A stretch of DNA of 64,000 nucleotides, taken from contig NZ_JACSYA010000027.1 in the NCBI RefSeq assembly GCF_029870285.1, positions 10,049 through 74,048 of the forward strand. Direction: 5' to 3'. How positions within the stretch are numbered: position 1 is the stretch's first letter; each line of letters begins with the position of its first letter. The notes beneath the pieces were generated by a model. The model searched no databases and was not told the DNA's origin. It saw nothing but the letters and a program-made list of their open reading frames with translations. This DNA is from Delftia sp. PS-11. GTDB taxonomy: Bacteria; Pseudomonadota; Gammaproteobacteria; Burkholderiales; Burkholderiaceae_C. Positions 8,318-16,927 of the stretch are shown piece by piece. The position numbers and the translations under genes are program-made.

Positions 8318-9304
8318 TCAGGCTGCTCCTTTCCACACCTGCATATCCGTGATGGCGGCCACATCCACCCTCGCAGGCAGAATGCCATCCCGGGCAGAGC
8401 GGTCTGCCACTGTTTGCAGCGCAGTGACATCGGCCCGCGTCACCTGGCGTGCTGCGATCGCTGCGCGGCCGGTGATGGTGCGCGAGGCTTCGATGGGCAG
8501 ACGGGTGAGCTGGGCGTAAGCATGGGCATACGCCTCGCGGTTGGCCAAGGCCCACTCGCCTGCACGGGCCAGGCGGTCAAGGTATTGAACGATGGCGGCA
8601 CGCTTGGCGGTATCGGCCAGCGCCGACTCGGTGGCCGTGATGAAGACCAATGCGGTGTTGATGCCGCGCCCATCGCGCAGGATGCGCCCGCCCTGTTGCA
8701 GGGCGATGATGTAGTAGGGATCAAAAATTGCCCAGGCATCGATTTGCCTGGAGGCAAAGGCTGCGGCCGCATCGGTGGGCAGCACGAACTTGACGGTGAC
8801 CTCCTCACGCCTGATGCCAGCCTCTTCCAGCGCGCCATAGAGCTGGTATTGCGAGATGCTGCCGCGGGCGGAGGAGACAATCACGGTCTTGCCCCTCAGG
8901 TCAGCCACGCTGCGCAGGGGTGAACTGCCCTGCACCACAATGCCCAGCGAGTCGGGCTGTCCCACGCGGGTGGCCACAATCTTGAGTGGCGTCTTGCCCA
9001 CGGCCGCGGCCAGCACAGGCAGATCGCCCGCAACGGCGGTATCCACGGCACCGCTGCGGTGCGCCTCGAACAGCGGGGCAGCACCCTGGAAGTTGGCCCA
9101 GCGCCAGGCAAAAGGCGCTCCATCGAGCGCGCCAGACGCCTCGAACAGCGCACGAAGCCCTCCGGCCTGATCTCCCAGTACCAAGGTTGCGGGCTTGGAG
9201 GACTGTGCCCATGCGGCATGGCCTGTCCAGGCACTCGCGGCCCCCAGTGATGCGGCACCCAGGCGCTGCAGCCAGCGGCGGCGGGTGGTTTGCTCTTGTG
9301 TCAT
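8318..9304 (-). CDS. SsuA-like sulfonate ABC transporter binding protein
   Basis: This periplasmic protein of about 328 residues starts MTQEQTTRRRWLQRLG, a twin-arginine-like signal ending AAWAQ. It shows the family features LVLGDQAGGLRALFEASG, DTAVAGDLPVLAA and QIDAWAIFDPYYIIAL. It lies 46 bp downstream of the SsuD-like monooxygenase in the same orientation, so the pair probably forms one transcript that binds and then oxidises a sulfonate. The start at 9304 is preferred over 9463 because the signal peptide begins there. It is more like the binding protein at 3921-4871 than the one at 7218-8246. Confidence 0.85.
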   Translation of the reverse strand: MTQEQTTRRRWLQRLGAASLGAASAWTGHAAWAQSSKPATLVLGDQAGGLRALFEASGALDGAPFAWRWANFQGAAPLFEAHRSGAVDTAVAGDLPVLAAAVGKTPLKIVATRVGQPDSLGIVVQGSSPLRSVADLRGKTVIVSSARGSISQYQLYGALEEAGIRREEVTVKFVLPTDAAAAFASRQIDAWAIFDPYYIIALQQGGRILRDGRGINTALVFITATESALADTAKRAAIVQYLDRLARAGEWALANREAYAHAYAQLTRLPIEASRTITGRAAIAARQVTRADVTALQTVADRSARDGILPARVDVAAITDMQVWKGAA

Positions 9305-9350
9305 ATGTTCACGTTTCCGGGTGAATTGCGATAGGCCATGCGCCATGCCA

Positions 9351-10445
9351 TTACGCAGCCTTGCGCTGCGCATGCTGGGCCGCGCGCTCTGCCACCTTGG
9401 CTCGCACCAGGGGCAGCAGATCGCGGCCATAGGCCACAGCGTCAAGCAGCGGATCAAACCCACGGATGAGGAAAGTGGTGATGCCCAGGTCGTAGTACTT
9501 GAGCAGGGCGTTGGCTACCTGCTCGGGTGTGCCAACCAGCGAAGTGGTGTTCGAGCGGCCTCCGGTTTCTCGCGCAATCGCCGTCCACAGATGTTCGTCC
9601 ACACGATCGCCCTTGGCAGCGTCTGCCAGCAGACGGCGTGCACCTTCGCTTTGCTGCGGACCACCGCGGGCGTAGCCCTGCTCCACGCGCAGGCGGCGCG
9701 TCTCTTCGAGGATGCGGTGGGCACGTGCCCAGGCTTCCTCCTCCGTCTGGCCCAGGATGGGGCGAAACGAAATGCTGAACTGCACAGTACGTCCATGGCG
9801 CGCTGCCTCTGCTCGCACACGGCGCACCAGTTCACCGGCCTGCTCCAGCGACTCGCCCCACAGGGCATACACGTCGGCATGCTTGCCCGCTACCTGCAGC
9901 GCAGGAGCCGATGCGCCGCCAAAGTAGATGGGCACGTAGGGTGCCTGCAAAGGCTTGACTTCCGACCATGCACCCTTGACACGATAGTACGTGCCTTCGT
10001 AGTCAAAGGGCTTGTCGGCCGTCCACACCTGGCGCAGCACGCTGAGGTATTCGTCGGTGCGTGCGTAGCGGTCGTCATGCCCGACAAAGTCGCCGTCACG
10101 CTGCTGGTCTTCGTCCGATCCGCCGGTAATGTAGTGCACCGCCACGCGGCCACCGGTGTACTGGTCCAGGGTGGCGAGCTGGCGTGCCGCAAGAGTAGGC
10201 GCCACAAAGCCAGGGCGGTGCGCCAGCAGGAATTTGATCTTGCTGGTGACGGACGCTGCGTAATGCACGGTAAGCAGCGTGTCGGGGCTGGAAGAACTGG
10301 CAGGAACCAGAATGCGGTCAAACCCTGCATGCTCATGCGCCTGCGCGAAAACGCGCACATAGGCCGGATCAACCGCAGGGCCCTTGCGGGCGATGGTTTC
10401 GGATACTTCGTGCGGCTGGATCATGCCGATGAACTGGACGCTCAT
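9351..10445 (-). CDS. LLM-class FMNH2-dependent monooxygenase, SsuD-like
   Basis: The 364-residue protein belongs to the bacterial luciferase family, alkanesulfonate monooxygenase branch. These enzymes use reduced FMN and O2 to break the C-S bond and release sulfite. Visible family features are FDRILVPASSSSPDT, KFLLAHRPGFVAPTLAARQ, TLDQYTGGRVAVHYITGG and the late SLVGTPEQVANAL plus FLIRGFDPL. The start at 10445 follows a good AGGAG. The flavin reductase partner (SsuE) is not in the window. It opens the minus-strand unit with the binding protein at 8318 and is divergent from the thiol dioxygenase. Confidence 0.9.
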   Translation of the reverse strand: MSVQFIGMIQPHEVSETIARKGPAVDPAYVRVFAQAHEHAGFDRILVPASSSSPDTLLTVHYAASVTSKIKFLLAHRPGFVAPTLAARQLATLDQYTGGRVAVHYITGGSDEDQQRDGDFVGHDDRYARTDEYLSVLRQVWTADKPFDYEGTYYRVKGAWSEVKPLQAPYVPIYFGGASAPALQVAGKHADVYALWGESLEQAGELVRRVRAEAARHGRTVQFSISFRPILGQTEEEAWARAHRILEETRRLRVEQGYARGGPQQSEGARRLLADAAKGDRVDEHLWTAIARETGGRSNTTSLVGTPEQVANALLKYYDLGITTFLIRGFDPLLDAVAYGRDLLPLVRAKVAERAAQHAQRKAA

Positions 10446-10532
10446 GAAAACTCCTTGAGAGACTGGAAGGCAGCAGCGCACGCGCAACACGAGCGATGCA
10501 TGCCAGCGACGATAGGAGTTCGGGTGACCGGC

Positions 10533-10573
10533 GCCAACGAAGAAAAACAGTGGTGCATATGCGGTTTGCGCAT
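10533..10573 (+). promoter_or_regulatory. Bipartite motif in the divergent promoter region 10446-10688
   Basis: GCCAACGAAGAAA (10533-10545), 13 bases, ATGCGGTTT (10559-10567), then GCGCAT. The right half forms the inverted repeat ATGCG-GTTTG-CGCAT. This is the second full copy of the motif at 7045, with identical spacing. It lies between the SsuD-like gene and the thiol dioxygenase gene and may control both directions. Confidence 0.55.
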
Positions 10574-10688
10574 CCGCCATCCGTGCTGGCATCCAGCCAG
10601 GCAACTACCCGGCAAAACGAATAAATTCATACATCGATATGCAAAAGTCTCAGCACCCGGGCACTGCGAAGTCAGGTGCAATGGCGGC

Positions 10689-11321
10689 ATGAGTACCCAT
10701 GTATGCATCGCACGCCTGCGCGAATTTGTGCAGGAGCTGGCAGCCCTGCTGCAACGCCACCCCACCGAGCCCGAGATACTGGAGCAAGGCAGCGCCCTGC
10801 TGGGCCGCCTAGTCGCCTATGACGACTGGCTGCCCGAAGCCTATGCACGCCCCCACCCAGAGCGCTACCAGCAATACCTGCTGCATGCTGATGCGATGGG
10901 CCGCTTTTCCGTGGTGAGCTTTGTCTGGGGCCCTGGCCAGTCCACGCCCATCCACGATCACACGGTATGGGGTCTGATAGGCATGTTGCGCGGGGCAGAA
11001 ATTGCGCAGCACTATGCCCGGACACCGGAAGGTGGCTGGGCACCTGAAGGAGCAGCCACCCGCCTGCTGCCAGGCCATGTCGAGGCTGTGTCACCCCGCA
11101 TCGGCGACGTGCATCGTGTGAGCAATGCGCTGGCAGACAAGACTTCCGTCAGCATCCATGTGTATGGTGCCAACATTGGCGCCGTGGAGCGATCGGTGTA
11201 CCTGGAAGATGGCACCCGCAAGCCTTTTGTCTCGGGCTACAGCAGCACTGAACTGCCCAACCTCTGGGATTTGTCTGCCGAGCGCAACGCTGTGCTGCGG
11301 GTGGTATCCGCCAAGGCTTGA
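10689..11321 (+). CDS. Thiol dioxygenase (cysteine/3-mercaptopropionate dioxygenase family)
   Basis: A cupin-fold non-heme iron enzyme of 210 residues that oxidises a small thiol to a sulfinate. The iron ligands are visible as His89 and His91 in TPIHDHTVWG and His142 in IGDVHRVSN. The residue before this block is Gln84 (GPGQSTPIHDH), which matches the Gln type described for 3-mercaptopropionate dioxygenases rather than the Arg-type cysteine enzymes; I know this from the family and have not aligned it. The frame is open upstream to 9195, but family sequence starts at MSTHVCIARL. It is followed by the rhodanese gene, whose substrate could derive from its product. Confidence 0.85.
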   Translation: MSTHVCIARLREFVQELAALLQRHPTEPEILEQGSALLGRLVAYDDWLPEAYARPHPERYQQYLLHADAMGRFSVVSFVWGPGQSTPIHDHTVWGLIGMLRGAEIAQHYARTPEGGWAPEGAATRLLPGHVEAVSPRIGDVHRVSNALADKTSVSIHVYGANIGAVERSVYLEDGTRKPFVSGYSSTELPNLWDLSAERNAVLRVVSAKA

Positions 11322-11360
11322 GTGCTGCACCACGAACGGTTTGACCCTGACCATCCACAC

Positions 11361-12986
11361 ATGTCCATGACCTACACCCTGCCCTCATTGCCTCAGAAAA
11401 CCACGTCAGACGTGCGCAACGCACTGCTTTGCCAGCAGGAGATTGCACTGATCGATGTGCGCGAGGAACATCCCTTTGCACAGGCACACCCGCTTTTTGC
11501 AGCCAACCTTCCCGCAGGCAAGCTGGAGATCGAGGTCTACACCCGCATCCCACGGCGCAGCACCGCCATCGTGGTGTATGACGATGGTGAAGGCCTTGCA
11601 GAGCCTGCGGCACGTACCCTGCAGCGCCTGGGATACACCGATGTGGCGCTGCTGGCAGGCGGCCTGCAAGGATGGCGTGACGCTGGCGGCGAAATCTTCA
11701 TCGACGTGAACGTGCCCAGCAAATCCTTTGGTGAACTGGTGGAAGCCGAGCGCCACACGCCTTCGTTGCCCGCGCAAGAAGTGAAGGCGCTGATCGATCG
11801 CAAGGCAGACGTGGTCGTGCTGGACGCTCGCCGGTTTGACGAGTACCAGACCATGAGCATACCCACCGGCATCAGCGTGCCTGGAGCCGAGCTGGTGCTG
11901 CGCGCGCGTGCGCTGGCTCCCAGACCAGAGACGCAGATCATCGTCAACTGTGCTGGCCGCACGCGCAGCATCATCGGTACGCAATCGCTTATCAACGCCG
12001 GCCTTCCCAATCCTGTGGCGGCCCTGCGCAATGGCACCATTGGCTGGCTGCTGGCCGGACAGGAACTGGAGCGCGGCGCAAGCCGGCGTTTCAGCACCCA
12101 GCCGACGCCAGACACGCACGAGCAGCGCGCTATCGCAGCGCAGGGGGCCCGCCAGGTGGCAGATCGCGCTGGAGTCAAGCGGGCGCGTGCCGAGCATCTG
12201 CACGCCTTCAGCCTGCAGGCTGACCGTACAACCTACCTGGTGGATGTGCGCACGCCTGAGGAATTCAGCCTGGGGCATATTCCGGGCTTTCGCAATACCC
12301 CTGGAGGCCAGCTGGTGCAGGAGACCGATCACACCGCCCCCGTGCGCGGCGCCCGCCTGGTGCTGGCGGACGACGACGGCGTGCGAGCCAACATGAGCGC
12401 ATCCTGGCTGGCACAGATGGGCTGGGATGTATGGGTAGTGGACGGTCTGCAGCCTGCGGATTTCAGCGCCACTGGCGCTGCGCCACAGCAGGTGGCTGAC
12501 CTGCAGGAACCAGCGCAGTGGATCACCCCGGCGCAGCTGGCAGACCGGCTGAAGCAGGAAAATGCCGGCGATACCGCCGTACTGGACATAACCAGCAGCA
12601 TCAACTACACCCTGCGCCATATTCCAGGCGCATGGTTCGTGTTGCGCTCGCAGCTTGAACAAGCATTGCAGACCATCCCCAAGGCCCGCCATTACGTGCT
12701 GACCTGCGGCAGCAGCCTGCTGGCGCAGTACGCAGCGGCAGATGTGGCCCGCATCACCGGCGCCCATGTCCAGATTCTGGAAGGCGGCACACAGACCTGG
12801 GTCGCCCAGGGGCTGCCACTGGAGCACGGTGAAACCCGGCTGGCCTCACCCCGCATCGACCGCTACCGCCGTCCCTATGAGGGCACGGACAGCCCGCGCG
12901 AGGCCATGCAGGCCTACCTGGACTGGGAGTTCGGACTGGTGGAGCAACTGGGCCGCGATGGCACGCATGGCTTCCGGGTGATTTGA
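11361..12986 (+). CDS. Four-domain rhodanese sulfurtransferase
   Basis: About 541 residues with four rhodanese-homology domains in tandem. Domain 2 has the canonical active-site loop C197-AGRTRS. Domain 4 has C449 in TCGSSLLAQ. Domains 1 (VVYDDGEG) and 3 (LADDDGVRA) carry Asp in place of the catalytic Cys and are probably structural. Such proteins move sulfane sulfur from thiosulfate or persulfides. The gene follows the thiol dioxygenase by 39 bp, so they are likely cotranscribed. The GTG at 11322, directly after the upstream stop, is an alternative start; the ATGs at 11361 and 11367 fit the domain start better. No clear ribosome site helps decide. Confidence 0.88.
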   Translation: MSMTYTLPSLPQKTTSDVRNALLCQQEIALIDVREEHPFAQAHPLFAANLPAGKLEIEVYTRIPRRSTAIVVYDDGEGLAEPAARTLQRLGYTDVALLAGGLQGWRDAGGEIFIDVNVPSKSFGELVEAERHTPSLPAQEVKALIDRKADVVVLDARRFDEYQTMSIPTGISVPGAELVLRARALAPRPETQIIVNCAGRTRSIIGTQSLINAGLPNPVAALRNGTIGWLLAGQELERGASRRFSTQPTPDTHEQRAIAAQGARQVADRAGVKRARAEHLHAFSLQADRTTYLVDVRTPEEFSLGHIPGFRNTPGGQLVQETDHTAPVRGARLVLADDDGVRANMSASWLAQMGWDVWVVDGLQPADFSATGAAPQQVADLQEPAQWITPAQLADRLKQENAGDTAVLDITSSINYTLRHIPGAWFVLRSQLEQALQTIPKARHYVLTCGSSLLAQYAAADVARITGAHVQILEGGTQTWVAQGLPLEHGETRLASPRIDRYRRPYEGTDSPREAMQAYLDWEFGLVEQLGRDGTHGFRVI

Positions 12987-13019
12987 GATGGCAAGGGCGG
13001 GATCACCTGCCCTGCCATC
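12987..13019 (+). terminator. Stem-loop after the rhodanese gene
   Basis: GATGGCAAGGGC (12987-12998) pairs with GCCCTGCCATC (13009-13019), with one bulged A and a 10-base loop. It begins the base after the stop codon. The opposite-strand EAL gene ends 36 bp farther on, so it may act in both directions. Confidence 0.55.
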
Positions 13020-13054
13020 ACAGCAGCCGACAGGGTACACACATGCTTCATGTG

Positions 13055-14287
13055 CTATTTTCTGGCCAAAGCCATCGTCTGTACCTGTTCCAGCGGCATT
13101 GGCCTGGCCAGAAAATAGCCTTGCGCCAGATCCACTCCCAAGCTCGCCAGAGTTTCTAGCTCCTGTGCAGTTTCCACCCCTTCCGCAACGACCATGCTGC
13201 CAATTTCGTGCGCGAAGCTTGTCAGGCCTTTTGCCAGTGCACGGCGGCTGCGATCCGTATCCACATCGTGGGTGATGCTCATATCAAGCTTTATCATGTC
13301 CGGCTGCAAATGCAGAATATGCCGCATGCTTGAGTAGCCTGCTCCGGCATCATCAACGGCAAGCTTGGCGCCACGCTGCCGAAGTGGCGCCAGTGCCGTG
13401 GCCAATGACTTGTAGTCATCCACTGCAGCATGTTCCGTGATTTCAATTATTAAATGAGAGACATCGTGATCCACGCCGAGCTGCTCCGGCAAATTCCCTG
13501 ACAAAATCAGTGCTGGCGAACAATTCACCGCCAGCTGCCAGTTTTCTGGCAATATGGGAAATGCGCCCAATGCCGTGTCTATTGCATGACTCTCCAGCTC
13601 CACACCCAGACCAACCTCATGCGCTGCTTTGAACCATTGGTCTGGCGGGCGCAATGGCTCTAAGTCAAATCGCGAAAGACATTCAAACCCATGCAGGTTC
13701 CCTGTGGCAATATTGTAAACGGGTTGAAACACAGGGCGCGGCATTCCTCCAAGGATTGCTGCGCGGATTTCATTGGCTGTTCTTTCAAGTGCCTGCCGAG
13801 CTGCAGCAGCTGCACTGAAGTGCAGGCCCAGCAGCTCGGAAAATGCATGCAACAGAAAAATGTCGTGTGCGCACAGATTGGAGTTTGGCTTATGGCTGAA
13901 GCAGCATAGCGTACCATACAACCGGTTTTCATTCAGTCTGATGGGCGTGCTTAAATGTGCTCCAATCGGAATGGTGTGTGTCTCCTGTATCTGCAGTGCA
14001 GCCGGCAATAGCGATGTATCTGGAATAAATTCAGGCAACTTACCATCAACCACTTTCTGGCAATATCCTTCATTCAGGGGAATTTTCTGCCCCTTGAAGA
14101 CTACGCCAGGAGAGTTTTCATCAACATGCTCCAGTATGCGATCATTGTCACGGAATCTGGCAATGAATGCCACGTCCATGCTCAGATGCCGCCGAACAAC
14201 AGCCAGCATGCGATCCACACCATCCAGTTCGATGCCGTAAGCAAAAAGTTTGCCAAGCGGTGTGGTGGTGGCTTTTTGGAGCGTCAT
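13055..14287 (-). CDS. GAF-EAL cyclic-di-GMP phosphodiesterase
   Basis: A cytoplasmic 410-residue protein with no membrane segment. An N-terminal GAF sensor (about 20-165) includes YCQKVVDGKLPEFIPDT and GTLCCFSH. A C-terminal EAL domain (about 175-405) hydrolyses c-di-GMP. The catalytic set appears complete: ECLSRF (EAL position), NCSPAL, EITEH, VDDAGAGYSS, KLDMS, VAEGVE and QGYFLARP. The EAL triplet itself reads ECL and DDFGTG reads DDAGAG, which are tolerated variants. The signal sensed by the GAF domain is unknown. It lies convergent with the rhodanese gene and is probably monocistronic. Confidence 0.9.
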   Translation of the reverse strand: MTLQKATTTPLGKLFAYGIELDGVDRMLAVVRRHLSMDVAFIARFRDNDRILEHVDENSPGVVFKGQKIPLNEGYCQKVVDGKLPEFIPDTSLLPAALQIQETHTIPIGAHLSTPIRLNENRLYGTLCCFSHKPNSNLCAHDIFLLHAFSELLGLHFSAAAAARQALERTANEIRAAILGGMPRPVFQPVYNIATGNLHGFECLSRFDLEPLRPPDQWFKAAHEVGLGVELESHAIDTALGAFPILPENWQLAVNCSPALILSGNLPEQLGVDHDVSHLIIEITEHAAVDDYKSLATALAPLRQRGAKLAVDDAGAGYSSMRHILHLQPDMIKLDMSITHDVDTDRSRRALAKGLTSFAHEIGSMVVAEGVETAQELETLASLGVDLAQGYFLARPMPLEQVQTMALARK

Positions 14288-14617
14288 TGGACTGACCTAC
14301 CTCTGCAGATGCTTGTGTGCGTTCAAGAGCCGGAATGCCTCAGGTTTTTCTATGCGTGCAATCGACAGCAGACTCTGGTTCAGCCTGAGATGAGCACACA
14401 CGAGGGCTGAAGCCCCAGCGGGTGGCTCATGCGCTGTCAACGCATTCCATTACACACATATCTCACCCTCCCGTAAAGCACAAAGAACCCTTGCCCGGGC
14501 ACAAGCACGTCTCACAAGACCAGTCGCAGTGGCTTGGCCGCATTTTTACACGGCACTGTCACACAGGAACGCTTCAAGCACAGTGCGAGGACTGTGCACC
14601 AGACCATAGGCCACATG
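14288..14617. other. Intergenic region upstream of the GAF-EAL gene
   Basis: About 330 bases between the EAL gene start and the IclR gene stop. Both neighbours are on the minus strand, so this should hold the EAL gene promoter and the IclR terminator. I see no convincing coding frame, strong hairpin or repeat. A weak CTTGCCCGGGCACAAG dyad lies near 14490. Confidence 0.5.
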
Positions 14618-15409
14618 TCAGGCTGCAGATGCTGCTATCGCGGCCAACTGCAATTGCTGCCTGCCCATGAGCAGTCGTGCGGCATCTCCGCCAAATGCCG
14701 AAGTAGCGCGGGCAGCCGCTTCCAGCAGCGCCGCTACTGCGGCATGCATGGCCTGCGGCTGGCCGAGCCGGGACAGCGGCCCTGACACCGTCAAGGCGCC
14801 TTTCAGCTCTCCCAAGGCGCCAAATACAGGCACGGATGCGGCGGCAGTCTCGGAGTCGCGCTCTCCGTAGGACGTTGCCCAGAGCCGTGACCGCACTTCG
14901 CTGTCTGCGGCCGGGCCATCGCCCGGCGTAAACGCCAGCAGCACCTTGCCGGAAGCGCCGCGATGGACATCAAAGTCCTCTCCAACGCGTATGGAAACCC
15001 GCACGGCGCGGGCAGGCTCCACTCTGCTGGCGACCAGACGCCTGTCGCCAGTGCGCACGTAGAAGGATGATGTTTCGTTCAAGGCGTGGCTCAGTTCGGC
15101 CAGCAGCGGCTCGATCACGGAATCCACCCGGAACGACCGCTGATAAATGGCCGCCAGACGCAGCGGCTGAGGCCCTATGGCGTACAGGCCATCATCCAGC
15201 CGGCGTATGAATCCGCCGTGCTCCAGCGCGCCCAGCAGGCGGAGAACGGTGCTTTTATACAGGCCTGTGCGCTTGGAAAGCTCGGTCAGCGTCAGACGTT
15301 CATCGGTGGGCCCGAAGGCGCCCAGCAAGGCGAAAGCACGATCAAGAACGGCAACTCCGCTGGAGTGCTCTGTGGCTTTGACAGCCGTGTCGGTAAGTAC
15401 AGTAGACAT
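14618..15409 (-). CDS. IclR-family transcriptional regulator
   Basis: The 263-residue protein has an N-terminal winged helix-turn-helix (LTLTELSKRTGLYKSTVLRLLGALE) and a C-terminal effector domain of the IclR type (SFYVRTGDRRLVASRVE, HRGASGKVLLAF, GALTVSGPLSRL). These regulators sense small aromatic or carboxylic acids and control nearby catabolic genes. The start at 15409 is preferred over 15445 because the conserved region begins soon after. A perfect 12-bp inverted repeat lies 10 bp upstream, which suggests autoregulation. No obvious catabolic target is adjacent; the DUF1800-DUF1501 genes upstream are on the same strand. Confidence 0.88.
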   Translation of the reverse strand: MSTVLTDTAVKATEHSSGVAVLDRAFALLGAFGPTDERLTLTELSKRTGLYKSTVLRLLGALEHGGFIRRLDDGLYAIGPQPLRLAAIYQRSFRVDSVIEPLLAELSHALNETSSFYVRTGDRRLVASRVEPARAVRVSIRVGEDFDVHRGASGKVLLAFTPGDGPAADSEVRSRLWATSYGERDSETAAASVPVFGALGELKGALTVSGPLSRLGQPQAMHAAVAALLEAAARATSAFGGDAARLLMGRQQLQLAAIAASAA

Positions 15410-15419
15410 GGGCTGGATT

Positions 15420-15450
15420 GTTGTGTGTTCTATCAAGCAGAACACACAAC
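15420..15450. promoter_or_regulatory. Perfect inverted repeat upstream of the IclR gene, likely operator
   Basis: GTTGTGTGTTCT (15420-15431) and AGAACACACAAC (15439-15450) are exact reverse complements separated by 7 bases. The repeat sits 10 bp upstream of the IclR start codon, where it would cover the promoter or leader. The spacing and length suit a dimeric regulator such as IclR. A transcription terminator is unlikely because a promoter for IclR must lie here. Confidence 0.6.
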
Positions 15451-15516
15451 TCGATCATGAAAAATCAGGTATGAACCCTTAAATTCATGCATCCCGCTGG
15501 ATGGCGGTGGGCCTTC

Positions 15517-16911
15517 TTACCCTGCCATGAAGCCCAGATTGCGGGCGCTGTAGTTCGTGATGTTGGGCATCACGCTGACCAGATCGCTGGCCGGGACGCC
15601 GAACCAGGTGGCCAGGGTGGCGCCGTACTGGTCTACCGAGGTGGATGGCAGCAGGCGGCCCTGGCCGACGTCGTCGGGGCCGTTGTTGGCGATCACCGGG
15701 GCGGTGCCGACAAAGCTCTGGCCCTTGACGGCATCACCAACAACGAAGTGCATGCTGCCCCAGCCGTGGTCCGAGCCATCGTTGTTGCTGACCAGGGTCC
15801 GGCCGAAGTCAGAGGCGGTGAAAGTGGTCACCTGGCTGGCCACGCCCAGCTCGACAGTGGCTTGGTAGAAGGCCCCGATGGCGTCGCCGACTGTCTTCAT
15901 GAGGCCAGGGTGCACGTTCAGCAGATTGTCATGGGTATCAAAACCGCCCAGCGACACGAAAAACACCTGCCGCCGTGGCCCCAGCGACGAACGGGCCGCG
16001 ATGAGCCGGGCCACGGTCTTCAATTGGTCGCCCAGGCTGTTGCCCGAGGGAAACGCCGTGGCAAGAGTCGCGCTCTTGAGCGCTGCACTCACCTGGGCAT
16101 TGGCAGTGATCGACCGGGCGCTGACACGTGCATACTCATTCTCGAACAGGTTGGTCCGTGAAGCGGTCATCAGCTGGTTCAATGCCGTGCTGCAGGCAGT
16201 CGAGCCGAAAAGCGCCGATTGCAGGCCGTTGACAGCGACTGACCCGCTGGTGGACATCTGGTACTGCACAGCGGTCTTGCCTGACAGGTAGACGGCATTG
16301 CCTGCCACGCTGATGGCCGTGAAGGTGGCATTGCCGTTGCCTGCCGCAAACAGATCCCCGAGGCGCCCGCCCCAGCCCGAAGTCGCGCCCTCTGGCGATG
16401 CCGACTGCCAGAACGACTGCTGGTCGTTGTGGGAAAACAGCTTGGGCGGCAGAGGCACCGAGTTGGCCGTGTATTGGGCCTTGGTGGTTGGCTGGACCAG
16501 CGTGCCGACATTGAGCAGCACCGCCATCTTGCCCGCATTGAACAGTGGCAGCAAAGGGGCCAGGCCGGGCGCCAGCGCGTATTGCCGTCCGTTGGGCAAA
16601 GCGGTGGCCGGGTTCAGCAGCAAGGGGGCCAGTGCGTTGCGGTCGATGACTAGGTTGCTGCGCAACTGGTTCTGGGCCGCATAGCTGGCGGTGTCGTAGG
16701 GCACCAGGGTGTTGGCATAGTCATTGCCGCCATACAGGAAAACGCAGACCAGTGCCTTGTAATCGCTGGCGCTGGCCGCTGCCGCTTCGCCCATCGCTGC
16801 CAGGCTCAGGGCGAATGGGGTGGCGCTGCCTGCCAGCGACAGTGCTGCGCTGCGCTTGAGAAAAGCCCGCCGGGAGGCATTGTCGGGCTGGATGTCGGGA
16901 AAGTGGTTCAT
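15517..16911 (-). CDS. DUF1501 family protein, Tat-secreted
   Basis: The 464-residue protein opens with a twin-arginine signal (SRRAFLKRSAALSLAGS) and then the DUF1501 pattern ALVCVFLYGGNDYANTLVPYD, HNDQQSFWQS and SDHGWGSMHFVVG. The fold is related to alkaline phosphatase/sulfatase-like enzymes, but no biochemical role is established to my knowledge. It lies 16 bp downstream of the DUF1800 gene in the same orientation, so they form an operon; this pairing is common in bacteria. Tat export suggests a folded, perhaps cofactor-bearing, periplasmic protein. Confidence 0.9.
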   Translation of the reverse strand: MNHFPDIQPDNASRRAFLKRSAALSLAGSATPFALSLAAMGEAAAASASDYKALVCVFLYGGNDYANTLVPYDTASYAAQNQLRSNLVIDRNALAPLLLNPATALPNGRQYALAPGLAPLLPLFNAGKMAVLLNVGTLVQPTTKAQYTANSVPLPPKLFSHNDQQSFWQSASPEGATSGWGGRLGDLFAAGNGNATFTAISVAGNAVYLSGKTAVQYQMSTSGSVAVNGLQSALFGSTACSTALNQLMTASRTNLFENEYARVSARSITANAQVSAALKSATLATAFPSGNSLGDQLKTVARLIAARSSLGPRRQVFFVSLGGFDTHDNLLNVHPGLMKTVGDAIGAFYQATVELGVASQVTTFTASDFGRTLVSNNDGSDHGWGSMHFVVGDAVKGQSFVGTAPVIANNGPDDVGQGRLLPSTSVDQYGATLATWFGVPASDLVSVMPNITNYSARNLGFMAG

Positions 16912-16927
16912 GTGCCGCCTCGCTTTC

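Noticed and set aside
9195..10688. In-frame upstream extension of the thiol dioxygenase gene
   Set aside because: It lies opposite the SsuD-like gene and its text is not protein-like; family sequence begins at 10689.
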